Assembly: GCA_028692275.1 (NCBI GenBank)
Contig: JAQUXR010000003.1
Span: 71,269 to 135,268, forward strand
Origin: Frisingicoccus sp009929615
GTDB taxonomy: Bacteria > Bacillota > Clostridia > Lachnospirales > Lachnospiraceae
Direction: 5' to 3'
DNA: 64,000 bases
Shown here: piece by piece, positions 1-7,508 of the stretch
How positions within the stretch are numbered: position 1 is the first letter of the stretch
How the letters are laid out: the number at the start of each line of letters is the position of its first letter
Made by a program: the position numbers and the translations under genes
The notes under the pieces: model-generated
What the model was told of the DNA's origin: nothing
Database searches by the model: none
What the model saw: the letters and a program-made list of their open reading frames with translations, nothing else

Positions 1-94
1 CCCAAAGGCTGGTCTGCTTTGTAAGCCCCGTATTAAAAACACCCTGAATGCTCATTAATGCTCCTGAAATCAATGCTACTATCCATCCCCACAT
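1..94 (-). CDS. Putative DMT-family transporter (YdcZ/DUF606-like), N-terminus only
   Basis: Only the first 31 codons lie in the window; the gene runs off the left edge. The visible peptide starts MWGWIVALISGALMSIQGVF and reads as one hydrophobic helix with the small-residue pattern of YdcZ/DUF606 members of the drug/metabolite transporter superfamily. The ATG at 94 is chosen because GGAGG lies at 104-108, nine bases upstream. The gene follows argD in the same direction after a 114-base gap with no convincing terminator, so it may be read through from the arginine operon. Family assignment rests on a short stretch and is tentative. Confidence 0.5.
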   Translation of the reverse strand, partial: MWGWIVALISGALMSIQGVFNTGLTKQTSLW

Positions 95-208
95 AGTCTT
101 TCTCCTCCACATTTTTTATTAGTATATCCATTTGCAGAGAGTATATGACCGTCTTATGCAGAAAAGCAGACAGTTCATACGAACCGCCTGCCTTATATTT
201 TTAATTCT

Positions 209-1408
209 TTATTTGTCATTGACCTCTTTGATACATGCTTCTAAGATGTCAATCATATCATCAACATTCTCTTTGGTAATAACCAGCGGTGGAACAAAAC
301 GAATAATGCTTGTTCCTGCGGAAATAACCAAAAGTCCCTTTTCAAGAGCCTTATTAATATATGGGTTCACCGGAACATTGAATTCCAAGGCACGGATAAG
401 ACCAAGTCCACGGGTGGATTCAATCACATCATATTGGGAAGCTAATTCTTTAAGCTTCTCATCCATGTAAGCAGAAATTTCATTGACATTGTCAAGAATC
501 TTCCAGCTTTCAAACATATCAAAGACCTTGCATACAGCTGCTGTTACAAAAGGATTTCCACCATAAGTTGAACCATGGTCACCCGGTTCAAGGGCATCTT
601 CTGCCTTTTCTCCAACGACAAAGGCGCCTACCGGCACACCGCATCCCAGAGCTTTTGCTGCCGTCATAACATCCGGAAGAATTCCATAATGTTCATAGGC
701 AAACATCTTACCTGTACGTCCCATACCACACTGAATCTCATCGAGGATGAGTAAAATATCTTTTTCATCGCAAAGTTCCCGTACTCCCTGAATAAATTCT
801 TTTTCTCCCGGATAGATTCCGCCTTCACCCTGCACAGTTTCAAAAAGAATGGCACAGGTTTTATCTGTGATCTTTGATTTTACATCTTCCAGGTCATTGT
901 AGTTGGCAAAAACAACATTGCCAATACCCGGCTGGAAAGCTTCACGATAATGGGCATTACCTGTTACGGATAAAGCTCCCATGCTTCGTCCGTGGAAAGA
1001 ATGTTCCATGGCAATAATTTCATGGTCTGTACTTCCATCTTTCTTAAAAGCATACTTACGTGCTACTTTAATGGCACCTTCAATAGCTTCTGCACCACTG
1101 TTGGTGAAAAATACCCGTTTCAGTCCACTGGCTTTAACTAATTTATGAGCCGCTTCAGCCATTGGCTCTGTATAATAAAGATTTGAAACATGCATCAGTT
1201 TATCTATCTGGGCCTTTAATGCATCTTTATATTCTTCAACATTATAACCGAAGGCACTGACTGCAATTCCTGCAGCAAAATCCAAATATTTTTTTCCGTC
1301 TGTATCATAGAGATAAACACCATCTCCATGGTCAAAGGCTACCGGAAAACGATTATAGGTATGGACAATTGCCTCTTCTGCGTAATTTTTAAATTCATTC
1401 GTCACCAT
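209..1408 (-). CDS. argD: Acetylornithine aminotransferase
   Basis: PLP-dependent class III aminotransferase that converts N-acetylglutamate semialdehyde plus glutamate to N2-acetylornithine, fourth step of arginine synthesis. About 399 aa, usual length. Visible signatures are the NSGAEAIEGAIK phosphate-binding region, LILDEIQCGMGRTG with the cofactor-contacting Asp, and the Schiff-base Lys in TAAKALGCG (near residue 252). The open frame extends upstream to 1432, but those codons encode the GGAGAAGGAAGG ribosome binding site itself, so the ATG at 1408 is the better start. It overlaps the end of argB by 14 bases, which implies translational coupling. Last identifiable gene of the argCJBD run. 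Confidence 0.93.
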   Translation of the reverse strand: MVTNEFKNYAEEAIVHTYNRFPVAFDHGDGVYLYDTDGKKYLDFAAGIAVSAFGYNVEEYKDALKAQIDKLMHVSNLYYTEPMAEAAHKLVKASGLKRVFFTNSGAEAIEGAIKVARKYAFKKDGSTDHEIIAMEHSFHGRSMGALSVTGNAHYREAFQPGIGNVVFANYNDLEDVKSKITDKTCAILFETVQGEGGIYPGEKEFIQGVRELCDEKDILLILDEIQCGMGRTGKMFAYEHYGILPDVMTAAKALGCGVPVGAFVVGEKAEDALEPGDHGSTYGGNPFVTAAVCKVFDMFESWKILDNVNEISAYMDEKLKELASQYDVIESTRGLGLIRALEFNVPVNPYINKALEKGLLVISAGTSIIRFVPPLVITKENVDDMIDILEACIKEVNDK

Positions 1409-2297
1409 GATAATACCTTCCTTCTCCTTCACTTAAAATCGCTGTACCAATACCTCTGTTTGTAAAGATTTCCAACAGAAGGCAATGAGGAATACGTCCG
1501 TCCATAATATGTACACGGGATACGCCATTATCAATGGCATCAATACAGTTATTTAATTTAGGAAGCATACCGCCACCAATAAATCCATCTTCAATCAGCT
1601 TATGTGCTTCGCTGATGGTCAGTTCGGAAATCAGTGTACTTTTATCTTCCGGATCTTTATATACACCTTCAATGTCTGTCAGAAATGCCAGTTTCTCCGC
1701 ATTGACAGCTTTAGCAACCGCACAGGCTGCATCATCTGCATTGATATTATAAGTATTAAACTCTTTATCCAGGCCAACAGGACATATAATCGGGAGAAAA
1801 TCTTTTTCAAGAAGGTCATACAGAATTTTAGGATTCACTTCCGTAATCTCTCCGACAAATCCGATATCCTTACCATCCGAATATTTCTTTTCCACGGTCA
1901 TAAGTCCGCCATCTTTGCCACTGATTCCGACAGCTTTAACGCCCAGTTCCTGTACCATCTGAACAAGACTTTTATTTACTTTATTCAATACCATCTCAGC
2001 AATCTCCATCGTATCTTCATCTGTCACACGAAGACCATTGATGAAATGAGGTTCCATTCCTACTTTGCCAACCCAACGGCTGATTTCTTTACCGCCGCCA
2101 TGAACGATAATCGGTTTAAAGCCTACCAGCTTCAACAATGTAACATCCTGAATAACCCGTTTTTTCAAGTTTTCATCCACCATTGCACTGCCGCCGTATT
2201 TAACAACAATAATCCGTCGGTTAAATCTTTGAATATATGGAAGGGCTTCAATCAATACTTCCGCCTTTTCCAAATACTTATCCATCTCTGTACCCAT
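1395..2297 (-). CDS. argB: Acetylglutamate kinase
   Basis: Amino-acid-kinase-fold enzyme that phosphorylates N-acetylglutamate with ATP, second step of the acetylated arginine pathway. The 300-aa length is normal. It shows KYGGSAM (catalytic Lys near residue 33), VHGGGKEIS for acetylglutamate binding, and NINADDAACAVAKA near the C-terminal ATP site. AGGAG lies about 10 bases before the ATG at 2297; a second in-frame ATG four codons downstream is possible. It begins 12 bases after argJ, and its last codons contain the argD ribosome binding site. This enzyme class is often the arginine feedback target when argJ recycles the acetyl group, but no feedback-specific N-terminal extension is obvious here. 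Confidence 0.94.
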   Translation of the reverse strand: MGTEMDKYLEKAEVLIEALPYIQRFNRRIIVVKYGGSAMVDENLKKRVIQDVTLLKLVGFKPIIVHGGGKEISRWVGKVGMEPHFINGLRVTDEDTMEIAEMVLNKVNKSLVQMVQELGVKAVGISGKDGGLMTVEKKYSDGKDIGFVGEITEVNPKILYDLLEKDFLPIICPVGLDKEFNTYNINADDAACAVAKAVNAEKLAFLTDIEGVYKDPEDKSTLISELTISEAHKLIEDGFIGGGMLPKLNNCIDAIDNGVSRVHIMDGRIPHCLLLEIFTNRGIGTAILSEGEGRYYHGDE

Positions 2298-2309
2298 TAT
2301 CCTTCGCTC

Positions 2310-3533
2310 CTAACTGCGGTAATCCGCATTGATTTTCACATAGTCATAGGTAAGGTCGCAGCCCCATGCAGTTGCTGTGGCGTCCCCCATCTTCACATCG
2401 GCAATAGTTGTCACTTCCGGCTCAGACAGAATCTTTGTTGCTTCATCTTCACTGTAGCCTGTAGACACACCATTTTCCATAATCTTAATCTTACCAGCCG
2501 CACTTTCAAAATACAAGTCAACCACTTCCGGGTCAAAAATAACTCCGGAATAACCCATGGCACACAGAATTCGGCCCCAGTTGGCATCATGTCCGTAAAT
2601 AGCCGCTTTGGTCAAACTTGAGGTGACAACAGATTTACTTAAAGTAACCGCATCTTCTTTAGTTGCAGCACCTAAAATCTTGACTTCAAAAAGTGCTGTG
2701 GCACCCTCACCATCCCCTGCAATCTTCCGGCAGAGATAGGTATTGACCATATTCAAAGCTTTCTTAAAGGTTTCAAAAGCTTCGCCCTTTTCAGTAATCT
2801 CCGTATTTCCCGCCATGCCATTGGACAAAAGCAGTACCGTATCATTCGTGGAAGTATCTCCATCTACAGAAACCATATTATATGTATCTTTAATATCTTC
2901 ACTCAGTGCTTCCTGAAGCAGTTCCTTGGAAATGGCCGCATCGGTTGTGATGAAACCAAGCATGGTACACATATTCGGATGAATCATGCCTGAACCTTTA
3001 CACATGCCGCCCATGGTTACTGTTTTACCATCGATGGTAAATTCTACTGCGATTTCTTTTGGCACTGTATCTGTTGTCATAATAGCCTTTGCAGCCTCAT
3101 GTCCGGCCTCAATGCTATCCTTTTTTAACTGTGCTAATTTTGCCGAACCGGCTTTAATCCGGTCAATTGGCAGCTGCATACCGATAACCCCGGTAGATGC
3201 AACAAGAACGGCGGAAATATCAATTCCCAGTACCTCTGCTGCCCCGCCGGCTGTTTCTTTACAATAGCCATAGCCTTCAGCTCCCGTACATGCATTGGCA
3301 ATTCCTGAATTAATAATGACTGCCTGTACACTCGGAGATGAGGCTACAACTTCCTGATCCCATTTTACCGGAGCGGCCTTAACAACATTCGTTGTGAAGG
3401 TTCCGGCTGCCTTACATGGTTTCTGGCTGTAAATCATCGCCATATCCGTACGGTCTTTATATTTAATCTCAGCTGCTGTTGCAGCTGCTTCAAATCCTTT
3501 TGCTGCGGTTACACCGCCCTCAATCTTCTTCAT
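2310..3533 (-). CDS. argJ: Bifunctional ornithine acetyltransferase / N-acetylglutamate synthase
   Basis: Transfers the acetyl group of N-acetylornithine to glutamate, making the pathway cyclic; bifunctional forms also use acetyl-CoA. Ntn-type fold that self-cleaves before a catalytic Thr. 407 aa, family-typical. The cleavage region reads KGSGMIHPNMCTML with the nucleophile at Thr190. The residue before it is Cys189 where most family members have Ala, which is slightly unusual. Other signatures are INSGIANACTG and GHDANWGRILCAMGYSG. It lies between argC (17-base gap) and argB (12-base gap). No argA or argE is visible, consistent with the cyclic route. Confidence 0.95.
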   Translation of the reverse strand: MKKIEGGVTAAKGFEAAATAAEIKYKDRTDMAMIYSQKPCKAAGTFTTNVVKAAPVKWDQEVVASSPSVQAVIINSGIANACTGAEGYGYCKETAGGAAEVLGIDISAVLVASTGVIGMQLPIDRIKAGSAKLAQLKKDSIEAGHEAAKAIMTTDTVPKEIAVEFTIDGKTVTMGGMCKGSGMIHPNMCTMLGFITTDAAISKELLQEALSEDIKDTYNMVSVDGDTSTNDTVLLLSNGMAGNTEITEKGEAFETFKKALNMVNTYLCRKIAGDGEGATALFEVKILGAATKEDAVTLSKSVVTSSLTKAAIYGHDANWGRILCAMGYSGVIFDPEVVDLYFESAAGKIKIMENGVSTGYSEDEATKILSEPEVTTIADVKMGDATATAWGCDLTYDYVKINADYRS

Positions 3534-3550
3534 ATTTCCACTCTCCTATC

Positions 3551-4591
3551 CTACGGGAACATCGGCACTAATTCCAGTCCTTCAGCTTCCTCCAGACCAA
3601 ATATCAAATTCATATTCTGAACCGCCTGGCCGGCAGCACCTTTAACAAGATTATCCAAAGCGCCCATCATAACAACACGGTGTGTTCTAGGGTCTACCTT
3701 GAAATTAATATCTGTGTAATTACTTCCTTCAACCCATCTGGTTTCCGGACACATGCCCGGGTCCAGCACACGGACAAATTTCTCATTCTTATAATATTTA
3801 TCATAGGCTGCCCGAATATCTGCTTCGGTAACACCTTCTTTTAAATCGGCATAGGCTGTTACCAGAATTCCCCGGTTCATTGGTACCAAATGAGGTGTGA
3901 AATTAAGAAGGAGTTCTTCTCCTGCCGCATAACCAAGCTGCTCTTCAATTTCAGGTGTATGACGATGACTTGTCACGCCATAAGCTTTCATATTCTCATT
4001 AACCTCACAGAAGAGATTATCTACCTTAGCACTTCTTCCTGCACCGGATGTTCCTGATTTTGCATCGATAATAATCGAATGGGGATTAATCAGTCCTTCT
4101 TTAACCAGCGGATAAGCTGTCAAAATAGAACAGGTTGTATAACATCCAGGGTTCGCTATCAATCGGGCACCCTTAATCTGCTCTCTGTTAATCTCACAAA
4201 GTCCGTAAACAGCTTCCGGAATAAAGGATGGTGAGGCATGTTTAAGACCATACCACTTTTCGTATACTTCCACATCTTTAATTCGAAAATCCGCACTTAA
4301 ATCTACAATCTTTACTTTCTTAAGAACTTCTTCGCTGACAAGGGATGCACAGAGTCCCTGCGGTGTTGCCGTAAAAATTACGTCTACAGCCTCTGCCAGT
4401 TCATCCATGTTATCATCCTTACAAATATTCTCCACAATCCGGAACATGTTTCTAAAGACTTCGTAATACTTCTTATCTATATAACTTCTGGAACCATACC
4501 AGACGATTTCCACATCTTTATGTCCAAGAAGTAATCTCACAAGTTCCTGGCCGGCATATCCGGTCGAACCAATAATTCCCGCTTTAATCAT
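3551..4591 (-). CDS. argC: N-acetyl-gamma-glutamyl-phosphate reductase
   Basis: NADPH-dependent reductase giving N-acetylglutamate semialdehyde, third step of the arginine pathway. 346 aa, normal for the type 1 family. The N-terminal Rossmann motif is GIIGSTGYAGQELVRLL, the catalytic Cys150 is in IANPGCYTTC, and the HRHTPEIEEQLG substrate region is present. First gene of the minus-strand operon; the promoter is proposed at 4627-4655. It diverges from argG across 245 bases holding several dyad elements that resemble ArgR operators. Confidence 0.95.
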   Translation of the reverse strand: MIKAGIIGSTGYAGQELVRLLLGHKDVEIVWYGSRSYIDKKYYEVFRNMFRIVENICKDDNMDELAEAVDVIFTATPQGLCASLVSEEVLKKVKIVDLSADFRIKDVEVYEKWYGLKHASPSFIPEAVYGLCEINREQIKGARLIANPGCYTTCSILTAYPLVKEGLINPHSIIIDAKSGTSGAGRSAKVDNLFCEVNENMKAYGVTSHRHTPEIEEQLGYAAGEELLLNFTPHLVPMNRGILVTAYADLKEGVTEADIRAAYDKYYKNEKFVRVLDPGMCPETRWVEGSNYTDINFKVDPRTHRVVMMGALDNLVKGAAGQAVQNMNLIFGLEEAEGLELVPMFP

Positions 4592-4626
4592 AGGTAATTC
4601 CCCTTCTTTCTGAAATGTCTTTTCCT

Positions 4627-4655
4627 ATAATAATACAATTTTCTAAAGCTGTAAA
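4627..4655 (-). promoter_or_regulatory. Probable argC operon promoter
   Basis: On the minus strand TTTACA (4650-4655) and TATTAT (4627-4632) are separated by 17 bases, about 35 bases before the argC ATG. An AT-rich stretch immediately upstream could hold ArgR sites. Confidence 0.5.
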
Positions 4656-4690
4656 GATGTATTTTTAATAATTATGAATATTTATTGCTA

Positions 4691-4742
4691 AATATACATT
4701 ATTTATGCATATTATTTGGGTATTCATTCATAAAAATACACA
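4691..4742. promoter_or_regulatory. Candidate ArgR operators between argC and argG
   Basis: 4691-4713 is a 23-base imperfect palindrome (AATATnCATnAnTnATGnATATT, 10 of 11 pairs). 4725-4742 (CATTCATAAAAATACACA) resembles the Bacillus ARG box as I recall it. Together they fill the space between the two divergent promoters, where ArgR/AhrC would be expected to repress both operons. The dyad is visible; the regulator is inferred. Confidence 0.45.
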
Positions 4743-4759
4743 TTTTACAAAAAAAGTTA

Positions 4760-4788
4760 TTGCTTTTCCCTGTGAAGTGGTGTATATT
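4760..4788 (+). promoter_or_regulatory. Probable argG promoter
   Basis: TTGCTT (4760-4765) and TATATT (4783-4788) are spaced by exactly 17 bases, about 48 bases before the argG start. AGGAGG at 4824-4829 fixes the ATG at 4837. Confidence 0.55.
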
Positions 4789-4836
4789 ATGTGAAGAATA
4801 AAAAGAAGAAAAGATAGAATTTCAGGAGGTTTTATT

Positions 4837-6060
4837 ATGAAAGAAAAAGTAATTTTAGCATACTCAGGTGGATTAGATACAACCGCTATCATCCCTTGGT
4901 TAAAGGAAAACTTCGACTATGACGTTGTTTGCTGCTGTATCGACTGTGGACAGGGTGAAGAACTTGATGGTCTGGAAGAACGTGCCAAATTATCCGGTGC
5001 TTCGAAATTATATATCGAGAATATTATCGATGAATTCTGCGATGAATACATACTTCCTTGTGTTCAGGCCGGTGCCGTATATGAGAACAAATATCTTCTC
5101 GGTACATCCATGGCTCGTCCGGTCATTGCAAAACGTCTTGTAGAGATAGCACGTAAAGAGAACGCTTCTGCTATCTGTCACGGTGCTACCGGTAAAGGAA
5201 ATGACCAGATTCGTTTTGAATTAGGCATCAAAGCTTTAGCTCCAGACTTAAAGATTATCGCTCCATGGCGTATGACAGATGTTTGGACCATGCAGTCCCG
5301 TGAAGATGAAATCGAATACTGCAAACAGCACGGTATCGACCTTCCTTTTGATGCAAGCCACAGCTACAGCCGTGACCGTAACTTATGGCACATCAGTCAT
5401 GAAGGCTTGGAACTGGAAGACCCTGCCAATGAACCAAACTATGATGATTTATTAGTTCTTGGCGTATCTCCTGAAAAAGCTCCGGATAAGGCTGAATATG
5501 TAACAATGACTTTTGAAGCCGGCGTTCCAAAAACTTTGAACGGTAAAGCTATGAAACTTTCTGAAATTATTACTGAATTAAATAAACTTGGCGGCAAAAA
5601 CGGTATTGGTATCGTTGATATCGTTGAAAACCGTGTTGTTGGTATGAAATCCCGTGGTGTATATGAGACACCGGGCGGAACCATTCTTATGGAAGCACAG
5701 CAGCAGTTGGAAGAACTTGTTCTGGACCGTGCTACCATGGAAGTGAAAAAAGATATGGGCAATAAGATGGCTCAGATTGTTTACGAAGGAAAGTGGTTCA
5801 CGCCTCTTCGTGAAGCTGTTCAGGCCTTTGTTGAATCCATTCAGAAGTATGTTACCGGAGAAGTTAAATTCAAACTTTACAAGGGCAACATTATTAAAGC
5901 CGGTACAACTTCCCCATATTCACTGTACAGCGAATCTCTTGCTTCCTTTACAACCGGTGAATTATATGACCATCATGATGCTTCCGGCTTCATCACACTC
6001 TTCGGACTTCCATTAAAAGTTCGTGCTATGATGCTCGCTGAAAACGAAAAAAATAAATAA
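4837..6060 (+). CDS. argG: Argininosuccinate synthase
   Basis: Condenses citrulline and aspartate using ATP to form argininosuccinate. 407 aa, the usual bacterial length. The N-terminal AYSGGLDTTAIIPWL is the PP-loop signature (SGGLDT at residues 10-15); GATGKGNDQIRFE and SYSRDRNLWHIS match citrulline/aspartate-binding regions. Strong AGGAGG eight bases before the ATG. Transcribed alone, divergent from argCJBD. No argH or argF/otc gene is present, so these must lie elsewhere. A strong terminator follows at once. Confidence 0.96.
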   Translation: MKEKVILAYSGGLDTTAIIPWLKENFDYDVVCCCIDCGQGEELDGLEERAKLSGASKLYIENIIDEFCDEYILPCVQAGAVYENKYLLGTSMARPVIAKRLVEIARKENASAICHGATGKGNDQIRFELGIKALAPDLKIIAPWRMTDVWTMQSREDEIEYCKQHGIDLPFDASHSYSRDRNLWHISHEGLELEDPANEPNYDDLLVLGVSPEKAPDKAEYVTMTFEAGVPKTLNGKAMKLSEIITELNKLGGKNGIGIVDIVENRVVGMKSRGVYETPGGTILMEAQQQLEELVLDRATMEVKKDMGNKMAQIVYEGKWFTPLREAVQAFVESIQKYVTGEVKFKLYKGNIIKAGTTSPYSLYSESLASFTTGELYDHHDASGFITLFGLPLKVRAMMLAENEKNK

Positions 6061-6074
6061 ATTTTGACAAAATC

Positions 6075-6104
6075 TTGACAAAAGAAAACGCTCTGCCTTA
6101 CAAT
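6075..6104 (+). promoter_or_regulatory. Promoter of the DUF1576 gene, overlapping the argG terminator
   Basis: TTGACA (6075-6080) and TACAAT (6099-6104) are 18 bases apart. A second TTGACA lies at 6064-6069. The -10 hexamer straddles the loop of the argG terminator hairpin (6087-6119), so the two signals are physically merged. Confidence 0.5.
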
Positions 6105-6124
6105 ACAAGGTAGAGCGTTTTTTG
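6087..6124 (+). terminator. argG intrinsic terminator
   Basis: 13-base stem AACGCTCTGCCTT / AAGGTAGAGCGTT with one G.T pair and a 7-base loop, followed by a T-run, 27 bases after the argG stop codon. Confidence 0.9.
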
Positions 6125-6147
6125 ATTCTGAATTGGAGGAAACATGT

Positions 6148-7458
6148 ATGCGATTTACAACCAGTATCGGCTTTACGAATAAAGTCCATAAAGAACCAAA
6201 GCCATTATCACGTAATGTGCAATTTCTTTTGTTAACTCTTTCCCCTGCATACTTTTTACTATGGGGGTTATTTTTACAGCCTTTCCCAGAGATGATTAAG
6301 GGATTGCTTACAATTTTTGTAGAACCTGATTTCCTGATAACCGATTATGTCGTTGTCGGCGGTGTGGGTGCCGCCTTAGTGAATGCCAGCCTGATTACCA
6401 TCATGTGTATCCTGATTGTTTATTTTCTGGATATGAATATCGACGGTAATACCATTGCTGCTCTTTCCCTGATGATGGGCTTCTCCTTATTTGGAAAGAA
6501 TCTTTTGAATATCTGGGCTATTATCCTTGGTGTTTACATTTATGCCAAGTACCATAAAACCCATTTATCCAATTACATATATGTAGGTTTCTACGGAACC
6601 AGTTTATCACCTATTATTACACAGACTATGCAGCTTGGCAATTTTCCACTGCCGGTACGCGTTTTCTTCAGCGTATGCGTAGGTATTGTCATCGGTTTTG
6701 TATTACCGCCTCTGGCAGCCCATCTCTATAATACACATAAAGGTTTTTCTCTGTATAATGCAGGCTTTGCCGCCGGAATTATAGCTACAGTTATTATTTC
6801 TTTATTTAAATCCTTTGGTGTTACACTGGAGAGTCGAAAGCTCTGGGCCACCGGATACAATATGCTTTTTGCCGAAATACTTCTTGCCTTTTTCGCCGTC
6901 TGGATTATCATCGGAGTCATTCTGGGCCGGAACGTTTTTCGTAAATATTGGAATATTTTAAAGTACCCCGGCCTCGGCGGTACAGATTTTACTAACAGTG
7001 AGGGCTTCTGTCCGACACTGATAAACATGGGGATTAACGGTATCTTTTCCACCCTTTTTGTCATTGCAGTCGGTGCCGAATTAAACGGCCCGAGTATCGG
7101 TGGTATCTTCACCATTGTCGGTTTCTCTGCAACGGGAAAGACCTTGAGAAACATTACACCGATTATGCTCGGTGTCACCCTTGCAAGCTTCTGCGGGAAC
7201 TGGTCGATTACCGACCCATCGGCCGTACTGGCACTGCTTTTCTCCACAACCCTGGCACCTATTGCCGGACAGTTTGGAGTCATTGCCGGTCTTATTGCCG
7301 GTTTTCTCCATGCGGCGGTTGCCTTAAATATCGGTATCGTCTATGGCGGTATGAACCTTTATAATAACGGTTTTGCCGGAGGTGTTGTTGCCGCTTTCCT
7401 CGTACCTATTATTCGTTCTATTCAGAATCGTCAGGCGAAAGTCAAAGGAATTATATAG
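6148..7458 (+). CDS. DUF1576-family polytopic membrane protein
   Basis: Predicted integral membrane protein of about 436 aa with roughly 10-12 hydrophobic helices. I recognise the DUF1576 pattern, including Gly-rich segments such as LYNAGFAAG and the related C-terminal NLYNNGFAGGVVAAF, which suggest an internally duplicated fold. No function is established for this family; a transporter or channel role is only a guess. A TTG at 6133 opens the frame, but it overlaps the GGAGG at 6135-6139, so the ATG at 6148 (8-base spacing) is the better start. Its promoter lies within the argG terminator region. It is convergent with the metal ATPase, and a two-sided terminator separates them. Confidence 0.75.
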   Translation: MRFTTSIGFTNKVHKEPKPLSRNVQFLLLTLSPAYFLLWGLFLQPFPEMIKGLLTIFVEPDFLITDYVVVGGVGAALVNASLITIMCILIVYFLDMNIDGNTIAALSLMMGFSLFGKNLLNIWAIILGVYIYAKYHKTHLSNYIYVGFYGTSLSPIITQTMQLGNFPLPVRVFFSVCVGIVIGFVLPPLAAHLYNTHKGFSLYNAGFAAGIIATVIISLFKSFGVTLESRKLWATGYNMLFAEILLAFFAVWIIIGVILGRNVFRKYWNILKYPGLGGTDFTNSEGFCPTLINMGINGIFSTLFVIAVGAELNGPSIGGIFTIVGFSATGKTLRNITPIMLGVTLASFCGNWSITDPSAVLALLFSTTLAPIAGQFGVIAGLIAGFLHAAVALNIGIVYGGMNLYNNGFAGGVVAAFLVPIIRSIQNRQAKVKGII

Positions 7459-7463
7459 ATATC

Positions 7464-7500
7464 AAAAAATCCATTATTCACCGGAATAATGGATTTTTTT
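7464..7500. terminator. Bidirectional terminator between DUF1576 gene and metal ATPase
   Basis: Perfect 13-base stem AAATCCATTATTC / GAATAATGGATTT with a 4-base loop, flanked by an A-run on the left and a T-run on the right, so it can work in both directions between convergent genes. Confidence 0.9.
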
Positions 7501-7508
7501 ATTTCTTG

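Noticed and set aside
95..208. Terminator between argD and the left-edge transporter gene
   Set aside because: Partial complementarity (GTAT..ATAC around GTCT/AGAC) exists, but with several mismatches and no proper T-run.
1602..2621. Long plus-strand open frame (339 codons) across argB and argJ
   Set aside because: It is antisense to two clear arginine genes, has no family signature and no ribosome binding site.
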